A stretch of DNA of 51,982 nt from ZLKRG08 sp046091905. Lineage in GTDB: Bacteria; Actinomycetota; Actinomycetes; Nanopelagicales; Nanopelagicaceae. This document shows positions 9,080 through 17,836 of the stretch, piece by piece. A program made the position numbers and the translations under genes. Numbering within the stretch: the stretch's first letter is position 1; each line of letters opens with the position of its first letter. Where the stretch lies: the NCBI GenBank assembly GCA_046091905.1, contig JBJTCN010000009.1, forward strand, positions 1 to 51,982, given 5' to 3'. Below the pieces are notes generated by a model, which worked only from the letters and a program-made list of their open reading frames with translations, did not search any database and was not told where the DNA came from.

Positions 9080-9907
9080 TTACTGGCCGACGCGGAAACG
9101 TGAGAAGGCCTTAACCGCAGTTTGCGCCTCATCAAGAATCTGCTGAACAGTCTTCTTGGCATCCTTTGCGAATGCCTGCTCTAGAAGTGAAACTTCCTTA
9201 ACAAAACCAGTGACGCGACCTTCAACAATCTTTGAAAGTGCCGCTTCTGGCTTGCCCTCTTCGCGAGCGCTCTCTTCAGCAATACGACGTTCGTTCTCGA
9301 TAAGTTCTGCTGGAACTTCTTCGCGATTTACGAACTGTGGTGCGAAAGCTGCAATGTGCTGTGCTACTTCGCGACCAACTTCAACTGCATCCTTAGTTAG
9401 CTGAATCAAAACGCCAACTTGTGGTGGTAGATCTGGGCTGGTCTTATGTAGATAAATACCAACTGGACCGCCATCGTAAACAGTTACGCGACGAACTTCG
9501 ATGCGCTCACCAAGAGTCGCATTCGCTTCATCAACATGCTGCTGTACTGAGCGACCTGGTGCAATTTCAGAAGCTAGGAAAGCTGCCACATCTGCACTCT
9601 TAGTTTTAAGTAAGTGATCAACCAACTCATCGCCAAGTGCTTGGAAACGATCGCTCTTAGCCACAAAATCTGTTTCGCAGTTAAGTTCGAGCATTACGCC
9701 AAGATCGCCAGAAGATTTTGCAACCACTAAACCATTAGAAGTTGCGCGACCTTCACGCTTGGTAACACCTTTGAGTCCTTTAACACGAATGATTTCAACT
9801 GCCTTTTCGAAGTCGCCATTTGCTTCATCTAGCGCCTTCTTGCAATCCAACATTCCTGCTGCAGTTGCTTCACGTAAACGCTTTACATCTTCTGCTGTAT
9901 AACTCAC
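9080..9907 (-). CDS. tsf: elongation factor Ts
   Basis: This 275-residue protein is the guanine nucleotide exchange factor for EF-Tu. The N-terminal UBA-like segment with LREATAAGMLDCKKAL and the diagnostic TDFVAKSDRF near residue 80 are present. The start is GTG and overlaps the rpsB stop as GTGA. In many bacteria rpsB and tsf are separated by tens of bases or more, so the coupling is unusually tight. Confidence 0.97.
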   Translation of the reverse strand: MSYTAEDVKRLREATAAGMLDCKKALDEANGDFEKAVEIIRVKGLKGVTKREGRATSNGLVVAKSSGDLGVMLELNCETDFVAKSDRFQALGDELVDHLLKTKSADVAAFLASEIAPGRSVQQHVDEANATLGERIEVRRVTVYDGGPVGIYLHKTSPDLPPQVGVLIQLTKDAVEVGREVAQHIAAFAPQFVNREEVPAELIENERRIAEESAREEGKPEAALSKIVEGRVTGFVKEVSLLEQAFAKDAKKTVQQILDEAQTAVKAFSRFRVGQ

Positions 9908-10689
9908 TTTGATTCAGTTGCTCCTTCGAGAATGTCCTTCTCCCAATCAGCAAGTGGTTCGCCTTCGGCAACCTCTGCTGGTTTGCTCTCTTCTTTAACC
10001 TGTGCGCTGCGAGCTTGAAGTCCAGCTGCAATTGCATCAGCGATAACGCGTGTTAGCAGACCAATTGAACGGATTGCATCATCGTTACCTGGAATCTTGT
10101 AATCAACTTCATCTGGATCGCAATTAGTATCCAAGATTGCAATAACTGGAATGCCAAGCTTCTTGGCTTCCTGAACTGCAAGGTGCTCCTTCTTGGTATC
10201 TACAACCCAGATCGCTGCAGGCAGCTTGGTCATGTTGCGAATACCATCAAGGTTCTTCTTTAACTTCTCGCGTTCGCGGCGAAGCATTAACAGTTCCTTC
10301 TTGGTTAGTAGCTGATCGTTCGCTGCTTCAAGTGCTTCCAATTCCTTAAGGCGCTGGATTCGCTTGTAAACAGTTGGGAAGTTGGTAAGCATGCCGCCCA
10401 ACCAACGCTCGGTTACAGAAGGCATACCTACGCGCTGTGACTGCTGAATGATTGGTTCTTGTGCTTGCTTCTTAGTTCCGACGAAAAGAATATGGCCACC
10501 CTTTGCAACTGTGTCCTTAACGAATTCATATGCTGAATCGATAAGACCCAATGATTGCTGGATGTCGATGATGTAGATGCCATTGCGTTCTGTGAAAATA
10601 AAACGCTTCATCTTTGGATTCCAGCGACGAGTCTGATGTCCGAAGTGAACACCGCTGTCGAGGAGTTCGCGCATTGTTACTACTGCCAC
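9904..10689 (-). CDS. rpsB: 30S ribosomal protein S2
   Basis: This is a 261-residue S2. The N-terminal VAVVTMRELLDSGVHFGHQ and the following RRWNPKMKRFIF are the typical actinobacterial opening. The frame opens upstream to a GTG at 10710, but that codon lies in a perfect hairpin, and the strong AAAAAGGAG sequence lies between it and the GTG at 10689. I therefore place the start at 10689. The C-terminal tail is acidic. A leader of about 200 bases with several inverted repeats precedes it, which may allow autoregulation. Confidence 0.96.
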   Translation of the reverse strand: MAVVTMRELLDSGVHFGHQTRRWNPKMKRFIFTERNGIYIIDIQQSLGLIDSAYEFVKDTVAKGGHILFVGTKKQAQEPIIQQSQRVGMPSVTERWLGGMLTNFPTVYKRIQRLKELEALEAANDQLLTKKELLMLRREREKLKKNLDGIRNMTKLPAAIWVVDTKKEHLAVQEAKKLGIPVIAILDTNCDPDEVDYKIPGNDDAIRSIGLLTRVIADAIAAGLQARSAQVKEESKPAEVAEGEPLADWEKDILEGATESK

Positions 10690-10707
10690 TTGGGCACGCT
10701 CCTTTTT

Positions 10708-10732
10708 CACAAAAAAGATTTACTTTTTTGTG
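10708..10732 (-). promoter_or_regulatory. perfect hairpin immediately before the rpsB ribosome binding site
   Basis: CACAAAAAAG (10708-10717) and CTTTTTTGTG (10723-10732) form a 10-base perfect inverted repeat with a five-base loop. In the mRNA the stem ends directly against AAAAAGGAG of rpsB. It is AU-rich, so marginally stable; it could modulate initiation or act as a weak terminator whose U-run lies inside the stem. No function can be shown from sequence alone. Confidence 0.6.
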
Positions 10733-10897
10733 CACTCGGTTTTCGAGCTAAACGATTTGTTTGGCTCCCTCGCACTAGTAGCGATTGCTGACGTTTTAAG
10801 TTCAGACCGAAACGCTTTCCCGGATCCACCAAGGTGGGACGGTTAGTGCTGTGATGTCACTGATTTGCCTGAGCAATCCAGTGCGGGGCAAATTCTA
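10733..10897 (-). promoter_or_regulatory. structured rpsB leader with candidate promoter
   Basis: TAGAAT at 10892-10897 is a candidate -10 with a poor -35. If used, the transcript would start near 10885, at the base of a 26-base hairpin: 10858-10868 pairs with 10873-10883 through eleven positions, with one wobble and one mismatch, around a four-base loop. A second small hairpin, CCAC-CUUG-GUGG, lies near 10826-10837, and a third (CTCG/CGAG) lies near 10735-10748. S2 represses its own leader in E. coli; that this leader works similarly is inference. Confidence 0.4.
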
Positions 10898-10918
10898 CCT
10901 ATGAAAATTGGGTGCTAA

Positions 10919-11647
10919 TTACCGCGAGCTACGCGAGAAAACTCGCCTTAACCCCCAAATAGTCACGCGCCACATCGCCTCTACCACGATCTTGGAAGAC
11001 ATCTTGCTACTTCCGGTTTCGCGCTCTTTAAAGGTAATTGGATATTCCGCAATCAGCGCCTGCGCACTTTGAGCCGCCCGGGTCATCTCAATCTGAAAAC
11101 AATAACCTTCGCTCTTAACCCCATCGACATGCATGCGCTTTATCAAATCTGATTTATAAATCCTAAATCCAGCGGTCGCATCTTGGCACCCTAATTGCAA
11201 TGCAAATTGGGTATATCGATTAGCGCTTTTCGAGAGAAGTTCACGGAACTTGCTCCAATTTTCAATAGCTCCATCTGCAATCCATCTAGAACCAATTACC
11301 AATTCAACTTCCGGGTTTTCATCGATATACCGAAGCATTGATTTTAGATCGCTGACTTGATGTGAACCATCGCCATCCATCTGCGCTATTAGTTCATATC
11401 CATTTGCTAAAGCCCAGGCATAACCGGCGCGATATGCGCTACCCAAACCTTGTTTAGTTTTTCTAAACAGAAATTCAAGCTGATTTCCCTTAGTATCAAT
11501 TGATTTCGCCAGCTCTGTCGTGCCATCCGTCGAACCATCATCAACAATTAAAACATCTAGTTTGAATTCGAAAAGATCTTTAAGCAACTTTCCAATAAAA
11601 CCAGATTCGTTAAATGTAGGAATTATTACCAAAGTGTTTTTAGGCAC
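10919..11647 (-). CDS. GT2 glycosyltransferase, polyprenyl-phosphate mannose synthase-like
   Basis: This is a 242-residue GT2 enzyme of the DPM1/Ppm1 type. Near the N-terminus are VIIPTFNE, then IVDDGSTDGTTEL, and the metal-binding QMDGDGSHQ; GFRIYKSDLI follows. By family it moves mannose from GDP-mannose to polyprenyl phosphate at the cytoplasmic membrane face, feeding lipoglycan or protein mannosylation. It has no C-terminal membrane domain. I chose the GTG at 11647 (VPKNTLVII), which overlaps the xerC end by eight bases; the frame could extend 16 codons further into xerC. Glucose or another sugar is possible. Confidence 0.8.
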   Translation of the reverse strand: MPKNTLVIIPTFNESGFIGKLLKDLFEFKLDVLIVDDGSTDGTTELAKSIDTKGNQLEFLFRKTKQGLGSAYRAGYAWALANGYELIAQMDGDGSHQVSDLKSMLRYIDENPEVELVIGSRWIADGAIENWSKFRELLSKSANRYTQFALQLGCQDATAGFRIYKSDLIKRMHVDGVKSEGYCFQIEMTRAAQSAQALIAEYPITFKERETGSSKMSSKIVVEAMWRVTIWGLRRVFSRSSR

Positions 11648-12518
11648 GAGGATGCGCCTGCTTAAATGCCGAATGTAAACGTTCAGCAGATACATGTGTG
11701 TAAATCTGAGTAGTAGCTAGCGATGCGTGACCTAATATTTCTTGGACCGTGCGCAAATCTGCGCCACCTTCAAGTAGATGTGTGGCTGCCGAATGGCGCA
11801 GTGCATGTGGTCCTAATTCAATAGTTTTATAAACTACTTCGCGCACCTGTCGCTGATCAATTCGCTTGCCACGCGCGCCAAGAAAGAGCGCGCTGCCGCT
11901 TTTTTCATTTGCCATCTGTGGTCTTACTGCTAACCATTTTTCCAGCGCCGCAATTGCTGGTCTGCCAATCGGAATTACGCGCTCCTTGCTTCCCTTACCA
12001 ATGACTCTAATGGTCTGGCGTTCGTAATCAATATCTTTCAAATCCAGTCCACAGATTTCGGATACTCGCGCACCTGAGGCATAAAGCATCTCAACCATCG
12101 CCAAATTTCTAACTGCCGTTAATTCGCCAGTCTCTTCGGCTACCGCTTCTAGTGATTGCATCGCAATATCCGCAGTTTTCGCATCCACAATTTCAGGTAG
12201 TACGCGATGCGCTTTAGGCGTGGCTAAATTAAAACCCACATCGCTTGGTAGTAAACCCTCTTTAAAAGCCCACTTAGTAAATAACTTAATTGAGGTCGCT
12301 CGCCTTGCCAGAGTTGTACGTGATGCGCCTTTGCTCTGTTGATTTGCTAACCAACTACGTAGATGGCTGATATTCAAAGTATTGATATCGGTAACATTTA
12401 GCGCTATCAGGTGCGCTGCTAGTGATTCTAGATCTCCAACATATGCCCGAATCGTGTTATCCGATAAAGAACGGTCGCGATTTAAATACGAGGTAAATGC
12501 TTCAATCGCGTTATTCAC
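11640..12518 (-). CDS. xerC: tyrosine recombinase XerC/XerD family
   Basis: This is a 292-residue site-specific recombinase with an N-terminal SAM-like core-binding domain. The full catalytic set is present: Arg151 (SGARVSEI), Lys175 (GKGSKER), His238 and Arg241 (HALRHSAATH), His264 (LGHASL) and Tyr273 (QIYTH). It is a chromosome-dimer-resolution type enzyme rather than a phage integrase, judged by length and housekeeping context. The start is GTG with TAACCT exactly seven bases upstream and no ribosome binding site, so it may be leaderless. Whether it is the XerC or XerD partner cannot be settled here. Confidence 0.9.
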   Translation of the reverse strand: MNNAIEAFTSYLNRDRSLSDNTIRAYVGDLESLAAHLIALNVTDINTLNISHLRSWLANQQSKGASRTTLARRATSIKLFTKWAFKEGLLPSDVGFNLATPKAHRVLPEIVDAKTADIAMQSLEAVAEETGELTAVRNLAMVEMLYASGARVSEICGLDLKDIDYERQTIRVIGKGSKERVIPIGRPAIAALEKWLAVRPQMANEKSGSALFLGARGKRIDQRQVREVVYKTIELGPHALRHSAATHLLEGGADLRTVQEILGHASLATTQIYTHVSAERLHSAFKQAHPRA

Positions 12519-12539
12519 AAACGCAAGGTTACTACCTGA

Positions 12540-14132
12540 TTATTCTGGATTACGTCCTTGACGGATTAATCCATAAGTTAGCGCATCTTCTAGCGCCATC
12601 GCAGATGCCGCAATCACGTTTTCGTGAACTCCCACCGTATTCCAAGATCCATTCTTATCTGAAGTTTCAACCAATACGCGGGTAATCGCACGGGTACCTA
12701 AGCGACCTTCCAAGATACGAACTTTGTAATCGGTAAGTTCCAATTCTGCTAACTCTGGATAGAGTTTTAGTAATCCAGAACGAAGTGCGGTATCAAATGC
12801 ATTCACTGGACCATTTCCAGTACCGGTGCAAATAAGTGATTCACCATTTGCAGAGACTGTTACCTCTGCCTTGGTCACGAAGCTGCCATCGGCATCGCTT
12901 TCTACGCTAGTTAGCCAATGTAAGACATTAAAGAATGTGGGACGCTTCGTAGCAATCTCTTCGCGAACCAAAAGCTCAAAAGAGGCATCGGCAGCTTCGA
13001 AGGTAAAACCTTTAGCTTCCATATCTTTAACGCGTTCGACAATTCGAGTAATTAACTCTTTATCGCCACCTAGATCCACGCCAAGTTCTTGGCTCTTTAA
13101 TTCAATTGAAGCACGACCGGCCATATCTGATACCAACATGCGCATATCGTTTCCAACGCTTGCCGGATCTTCATGTTGGTAAAGATTTGGATCTACTTTA
13201 ATGGCAGAGGCGTGTAAGCCCGCTTTATGTGCAAAGGCAGATATGCCAACATATGGCTGACGTGCAGATGGCTTTACATTGGTAACTTCTGCGATTGCAT
13301 GCGAGATACGGAACGATTCGCGCAGTAAATTATCTGGTAATAACTTCTGATCTTTCTTAAGCTCTAAGTTAGCAATGATTGAAACCAAATCAGCGTTTCC
13401 AGTGCGCTCTCCGTAACCATTTATGGTTCCCTGAACATGGGTGGCACCTGCTGCTACTGCTGCCATTGAATTTGCAATTGCACAACCAGTGTCATTGTGG
13501 CAATGAATTCCAAGTCGCGCACTTGAAGCGCCCAAAATGTCGTGAACTACATCGGCAATTTCATCTGGCAACATGCCGCCATTGGTATCGCAGAGCGCGA
13601 TTACATCAGCGCCAGCTTCTGCGGAGACTCGCACTACCTCTAGCGCATATGCGCGGTTTGCGCGATAACCATCAAAGAAGTGCTCTGCATCAATAAATAC
13701 GCGCTGACCTTCGGACTTTAAATGCTGAATGGAATCGCGAATCATATTTAGATTCTCATCAAGCGTAGTCTTAAGAGCTAAATCAACATGGCGATCATGG
13801 GCTTTAGCAACCATGGTTACAACTGGCGCACCAGAGTTACGAAGTGCGGCAATTAGCGGATCATCGGCTGCTTTGGTATTTGCACGACGAGTCGCACCGA
13901 ATGCCACAAAGGTTGCGTTCTTTAGCTTTAATTCTCGCTTTGCTAATTCAAAGAATTCAGTGTCCTTTGGATTTGCGCCAGGCCAACCGCCCTCAATGAA
14001 TCCAACGCCAAGTTCATCTAAATGGCGTGCGATTTGCAGTTTGTCATGAACACTTAAATTCAAACCTTCTTGCTGCGCACCGTCACGAAGGGTGGTGTCG
14101 TAGACATGAAAATTATCTGGCATCGGTGTCAT
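12540..14132 (-). CDS. cimA: (R)-citramalate synthase
   Basis: This is a 530-residue member of the isopropylmalate/citramalate synthase family. The N-terminal YDTTLRDGAQQEG holds the metal-binding Asp and catalytic Arg, HCHNDTGCA holds the second metal ligands, and a C-terminal LeuA-type allosteric domain follows from about residue 390. The segment IEGGWPGANPKDTEFF is typical of CimA rather than LeuA. It condenses pyruvate and acetyl-CoA, giving 2-oxobutyrate for isoleucine without threonine deaminase. Its ATG overlaps the ilvE stop by one base (TAATG). Confidence 0.93.
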   Translation of the reverse strand: MTPMPDNFHVYDTTLRDGAQQEGLNLSVHDKLQIARHLDELGVGFIEGGWPGANPKDTEFFELAKRELKLKNATFVAFGATRRANTKAADDPLIAALRNSGAPVVTMVAKAHDRHVDLALKTTLDENLNMIRDSIQHLKSEGQRVFIDAEHFFDGYRANRAYALEVVRVSAEAGADVIALCDTNGGMLPDEIADVVHDILGASSARLGIHCHNDTGCAIANSMAAVAAGATHVQGTINGYGERTGNADLVSIIANLELKKDQKLLPDNLLRESFRISHAIAEVTNVKPSARQPYVGISAFAHKAGLHASAIKVDPNLYQHEDPASVGNDMRMLVSDMAGRASIELKSQELGVDLGGDKELITRIVERVKDMEAKGFTFEAADASFELLVREEIATKRPTFFNVLHWLTSVESDADGSFVTKAEVTVSANGESLICTGTGNGPVNAFDTALRSGLLKLYPELAELELTDYKVRILEGRLGTRAITRVLVETSDKNGSWNTVGVHENVIAASAMALEDALTYGLIRQGRNPE

Positions 14133-15199
14133 TACTTAACGACCTTTACCCAACCATGCTGATCTGAATTGACGCCATGTTGAATATTTAATAACGCTTC
14201 GCGAATCTTCATAGTGATTGGACCTGGATTCCCATCGCCAGTAACCCAAGTGCCCCACTTAGATTTTGCTGCTCCGATTGGTGAAACTACCGCCGCGGTA
14301 CCGCATGCAAAAGTTTCGGTGATTTCACCAGATGCGATTCCATTCTTCCAATCATCAACTGAGAGCATGACCTCTTCGGTCTCATAACCTAAATCTCTAG
14401 CAACTGAGAGAATTGAATCGCGAGTAATGCCAGGTAGCAAAGTTCCGGTTAACTTTGGAGTGACCAACTTATTTCCCTTTACAAAATAAAGGTTCATACC
14501 GCCCATCTCTTCAACCCATTTGCGTTCCACTGCATCTAACCAAACCACTTGATCGCAACCTTCGGCGGCAGCGGCTTTTTGTGCAATTAGCGATGCCGCG
14601 TAATTTCCGCCGCACTTTGCTTCACCGGTACCACCCGGAGCTGCGCGAACATATTCAGTTGAAATCCAAACAGTTACCGCTTTTGACGGATTGAAATAAG
14701 CGCCAGCAGGGGTCGCAATCAAGATGTATTTAGCTTTATTAGTCGGGCGCACACCTAGACCAACTTCAGTAGCAATCATAAATGGGCGGATATAAAGCGA
14801 TTCTCCAACTTTATTTGGCACCCAACCAATATCTTGTTTTACCAGCGACTCTACTGTTTCAATAAATGTGGCAACCGGTAACTCTGGCAACGCTAAACGT
14901 TTTGCACTTCGATTAAAACGTTCTGCATTTGCCTCTGGACGAAATAACGCAACGCTTCCATCAGGTTGGCGATATGCCTTCATGCCTTCAAAAATCTCTT
15001 GTCCGTAATGAAATACGGCAGTTGCGGGATCAAGTGTTAATGGACCATATGGTTGTAATACGGGTTCGGCCCAACCGTTTTGTTCGTCCCAATCAATTGT
15101 GACCATGTGATCGGTGTAGTACTTACCAAAACCACCTTCAGCGACTTTGGCATCGCGCTCTGCAGCCGGTACTGCATTTGGATTTAAATTAATTTTCAT
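14132..15199 (-). CDS. ilvE: branched-chain amino acid aminotransferase
   Basis: This 355-residue fold-type IV PLP enzyme has the PLP lysine in GEAKCGGNYAASL near residue 200 and HYGQEIFEGMKAYR near residue 65. EEMGGMNLYFV follows, as in the longer actinobacterial/eukaryotic branched-chain transaminases. It performs the last step to valine, leucine and isoleucine. Its ATG shares one base with the leuB stop (TGATG), with no separate ribosome binding site, so it probably depends on coupling. Confidence 0.95.
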   Translation of the reverse strand: MKINLNPNAVPAAERDAKVAEGGFGKYYTDHMVTIDWDEQNGWAEPVLQPYGPLTLDPATAVFHYGQEIFEGMKAYRQPDGSVALFRPEANAERFNRSAKRLALPELPVATFIETVESLVKQDIGWVPNKVGESLYIRPFMIATEVGLGVRPTNKAKYILIATPAGAYFNPSKAVTVWISTEYVRAAPGGTGEAKCGGNYAASLIAQKAAAAEGCDQVVWLDAVERKWVEEMGGMNLYFVKGNKLVTPKLTGTLLPGITRDSILSVARDLGYETEEVMLSVDDWKNGIASGEITETFACGTAAVVSPIGAAKSKWGTWVTGDGNPGPITMKIREALLNIQHGVNSDQHGWVKVVK

Positions 15200-16239
15200 C
15201 AGGAGAGCACCTTTACTAACGCATCGCCCACTTCAGATGTGGAACGCTTCTTATCGTCACGCGTGGCTAGATCTGCTGCGACTGCAGCTTCAACTTCGCG
15301 CGCTGCTGCTGCAAAACCTAAGTGATCCAACATCATCGCAACTGACATGATGGTTGCAGTTGGATCTGCTAATTGCTTACCTGCAATATCTGGCGCCGAA
15401 CCATGTACTGGTTCGAACATAGATGGAAATGCTCCGGTTGGATTGATATTTCCGGATGCCGCAAGCCCAATACCGCCACAGATTGCTGCGGCAATATCGG
15501 TAAGAATGTCGCCAAATAAATTATCGGTAACCACCACATCAAAACGCTCTGGATTAGTTACAAAGAACATCGATGCCGCATCCACATGTAAGTAATCAGT
15601 CGCCACATCTGGAAATTCTTTTGCGACCGCTTCAAAGGTGCGAGTCCAAAGTCCACCTGCGCGAGTTAAAACGTTGTTCTTGTGAACCAGAGTTAATTTC
15701 TTGCGAGGACGCGCTTGTGCACGCGCAAAGGCATCACGAATCACGCGCTCTGCGCCGCGACGAGTATTTAGCGATTCTTCAGTAGCAATTTCGGCATCTG
15801 TGCCGAATGCAAGAGTGCCACCGGCGCCAACATAAGGACCTTCAGTGCCTTCGCGAACCACCACAAAATCAATCTCTTTTTCGGTGGCAAGTGGACCTTT
15901 AACGCCTTTATGCAATTTAGCTGGTCGCAAATTAATGTAATGATCAAATGCAAAACGAAGTTTTAATAGTAAGCCGCGCTCTAGCACTCCACTTGGAACG
16001 GTTGGATCTCCAACAGCGCCAAGCAGAATTACATCCGCCTTAGCAATCTCTGCCATTACTGAATCTGGAAGTACTTCCCCAGTTCGATGCCAATAGCCGG
16101 CACCTAGGTCGTAAGAAGTCTTATTAAAGGTAACGCCATGCTTTGCACCAACAACATCAAGAACCTTCAAACCTTCTGCCACAACTTCAGGTCCTATGCC
16201 ATCGCCTGCAATTACAGCGAGATTGATTGTCTTCGACAT
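15199..16239 (-). CDS. leuB: 3-isopropylmalate dehydrogenase
   Basis: This 346-residue protein belongs to the isocitrate/isopropylmalate dehydrogenase family. AGDGIGPEV lies at the N-terminus, VVREGTEGPYVG and VTDNLFGDILTDIAA follow, and FEPVHGSAPDIAGK lies near residue 280. It oxidatively decarboxylates 3-isopropylmalate for leucine, and the same enzyme type serves 3-methylmalate in the citramalate route, which fits cimA two genes downstream. leuA, leuC and leuD are not in the window. It overlaps serA by one base (TAATG). Confidence 0.96.
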   Translation of the reverse strand: MSKTINLAVIAGDGIGPEVVAEGLKVLDVVGAKHGVTFNKTSYDLGAGYWHRTGEVLPDSVMAEIAKADVILLGAVGDPTVPSGVLERGLLLKLRFAFDHYINLRPAKLHKGVKGPLATEKEIDFVVVREGTEGPYVGAGGTLAFGTDAEIATEESLNTRRGAERVIRDAFARAQARPRKKLTLVHKNNVLTRAGGLWTRTFEAVAKEFPDVATDYLHVDAASMFFVTNPERFDVVVTDNLFGDILTDIAAAICGGIGLAASGNINPTGAFPSMFEPVHGSAPDIAGKQLADPTATIMSVAMMLDHLGFAAAAREVEAAVAADLATRDDKKRSTSEVGDALVKVLS

Positions 16240-17831
16240 TATTTCTCCAAATCCACAGTGCGCGCTAAATCGGCACCAGTATTTTTCTTTACATCTTCCA
16301 AAATCGCATCAGAAACGGGATGGTCAACTGTTAACGCCATAAGGGCCATGCCACCGATTTCACGACGAGAGACCTGCATGCCGGCAATATTGACGCCAGC
16401 TTTTCCAAGTTCGCTTCCCATTGACCCGATAACACCTGGCTTATCCATGTAACGCAAGAAAATCATGTGTTTACCAGGTGAGAGATCTAAACCAAATCCA
16501 TCAATCGAAACAATCTTTTCGTGTTTACGAATACCGACCAGAGTTCCTTCAACTACGAAATTAGCGCCACTGGCCATCGCAACTTTTAATTGAATTGAAG
16601 AACGGAATTGTTCGCAATGTGGATCATTCTTCACAGTCGCGCTCATGCCGCGCTCTTCGGCAAGCTTAGGCGCATTTACATAAGTGACATCATCTTCGAC
16701 TGTAGTTTCGATAGCGCCTTTAAGTGCACTAGTTGCTAAGACCGCTGCGTCATAAGCTGCAATTTCACCAAGCACATTAACTTCCATTGAAGAAGGTAGG
16801 CCTCCTGCGTAAGCAGTAGCAATCTCCGCCATCTTCTCTACCAGAGGCAGTGATGGACGAATCTCTTCATGAACTGCGCCACCTTTAACGTTGACTGCAT
16901 CTGGAACTAAATCACCTGCAAGTGCTTTACGAACCGATACCGCAACGGCAATTCCAGCGCGCTCTTGTGCTTCATCTGTTGAAGCTCCTAAGTGTGGTGT
17001 GGCCACAACTTGATCTAATTCAAATAGCGGTGAATCTGTGCATGGCTCTTTCGCAAAGACATCTAGACCAGCGCCGGCAACGCGACCGTCTTTAATTGCG
17101 TTATAGAGCGCAGTTTCATCGAGTACTCCACCACGCGCCGCATTAATAATACGAACAGTTGGTTTTACTTTTTTTAGTGCCTCTTCGCCAATTAAGTTAA
17201 TTGTCTCTTTAGTCTTTGGTAAGTGAATGGTGATGAAATCAGATTGTTTTAGCAGTTCACTAAGAGTTACTAACTGCACGCCAAGTTGCGCAGCACGAGC
17301 AGGCTGCAAATATGGATCATAAGCAATCACATTCATACCAAATGCTTGCATGCGGTGGGCAACTAATTGACCAATCTTTCCAAATCCAATGACGCCAAGT
17401 GTTTTTTCAAAAACCTCTGCACCGGTAAATTTAGAACGCGCCCACTTACCATTTCTTAACGCAGCATGTGCCGGAGATACAAAACGAGCACTTGCTAGCA
17501 ATAATGAAATGGCTAACTCTGCGGCAGAGACAATGTTTGAAGTTGGCGCATTAACCACCATTACTCCAGCATCAGTCGCCGCCGGAATATCCACGTTATC
17601 TAATCCCACGCCAGCTCTAGCAATTACCTTTAAACCTTTCGCTTCGGCAATAGCTTCGGCATCCATCTGGGTGGCAGAGCGAATTAAAACTGCATCAACT
17701 CCAGCTGCAAGTGCAGGAAGCAGCGCGCTTCGATCCGCGCCATCAACATGGCGAATTTCAAAGTCTGGACCCAGCGCCTGCATCGTGGCAGGGCTAAGTT
17801 CTTCCGCAATTAAAACAACTGGCTTAGACAT
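16239..17831 (-). CDS. serA: D-3-phosphoglycerate dehydrogenase
   Basis: This is a 530-residue long-form PGDH. The NAD-binding glycines are in IGFGKIG near residue 150, the catalytic Arg in NAARGGVLDE, the Glu in DVFAKEP and the His in ATPHLGAST near 280. A middle regulatory domain and a C-terminal ACT domain (from about residue 455) follow. It makes phosphohydroxypyruvate, the first step to serine. Sitting inside the branched-chain amino acid operon, between ilvC and leuB, it would share the ilv control upstream. Confidence 0.96.
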   Translation of the reverse strand: MSKPVVLIAEELSPATMQALGPDFEIRHVDGADRSALLPALAAGVDAVLIRSATQMDAEAIAEAKGLKVIARAGVGLDNVDIPAATDAGVMVVNAPTSNIVSAAELAISLLLASARFVSPAHAALRNGKWARSKFTGAEVFEKTLGVIGFGKIGQLVAHRMQAFGMNVIAYDPYLQPARAAQLGVQLVTLSELLKQSDFITIHLPKTKETINLIGEEALKKVKPTVRIINAARGGVLDETALYNAIKDGRVAGAGLDVFAKEPCTDSPLFELDQVVATPHLGASTDEAQERAGIAVAVSVRKALAGDLVPDAVNVKGGAVHEEIRPSLPLVEKMAEIATAYAGGLPSSMEVNVLGEIAAYDAAVLATSALKGAIETTVEDDVTYVNAPKLAEERGMSATVKNDPHCEQFRSSIQLKVAMASGANFVVEGTLVGIRKHEKIVSIDGFGLDLSPGKHMIFLRYMDKPGVIGSMGSELGKAGVNIAGMQVSRREIGGMALMALTVDHPVSDAILEDVKKNTGADLARTVDLEK

Positions 17832-17836
17832 AATTA

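Noticed and set aside
9046..9162. N-terminal extension of UMP kinase into tsf
   Set aside because: The 39 extra codons are basic shadow sequence in tsf, and the strong ribosome binding site sits before the internal ATG at 9045.
11640..12518. Tyrosine recombinase as a sign of an integrated element
   Set aside because: Length, catalytic set and housekeeping neighbours fit XerC/XerD; no attachment repeats or phage genes are nearby.
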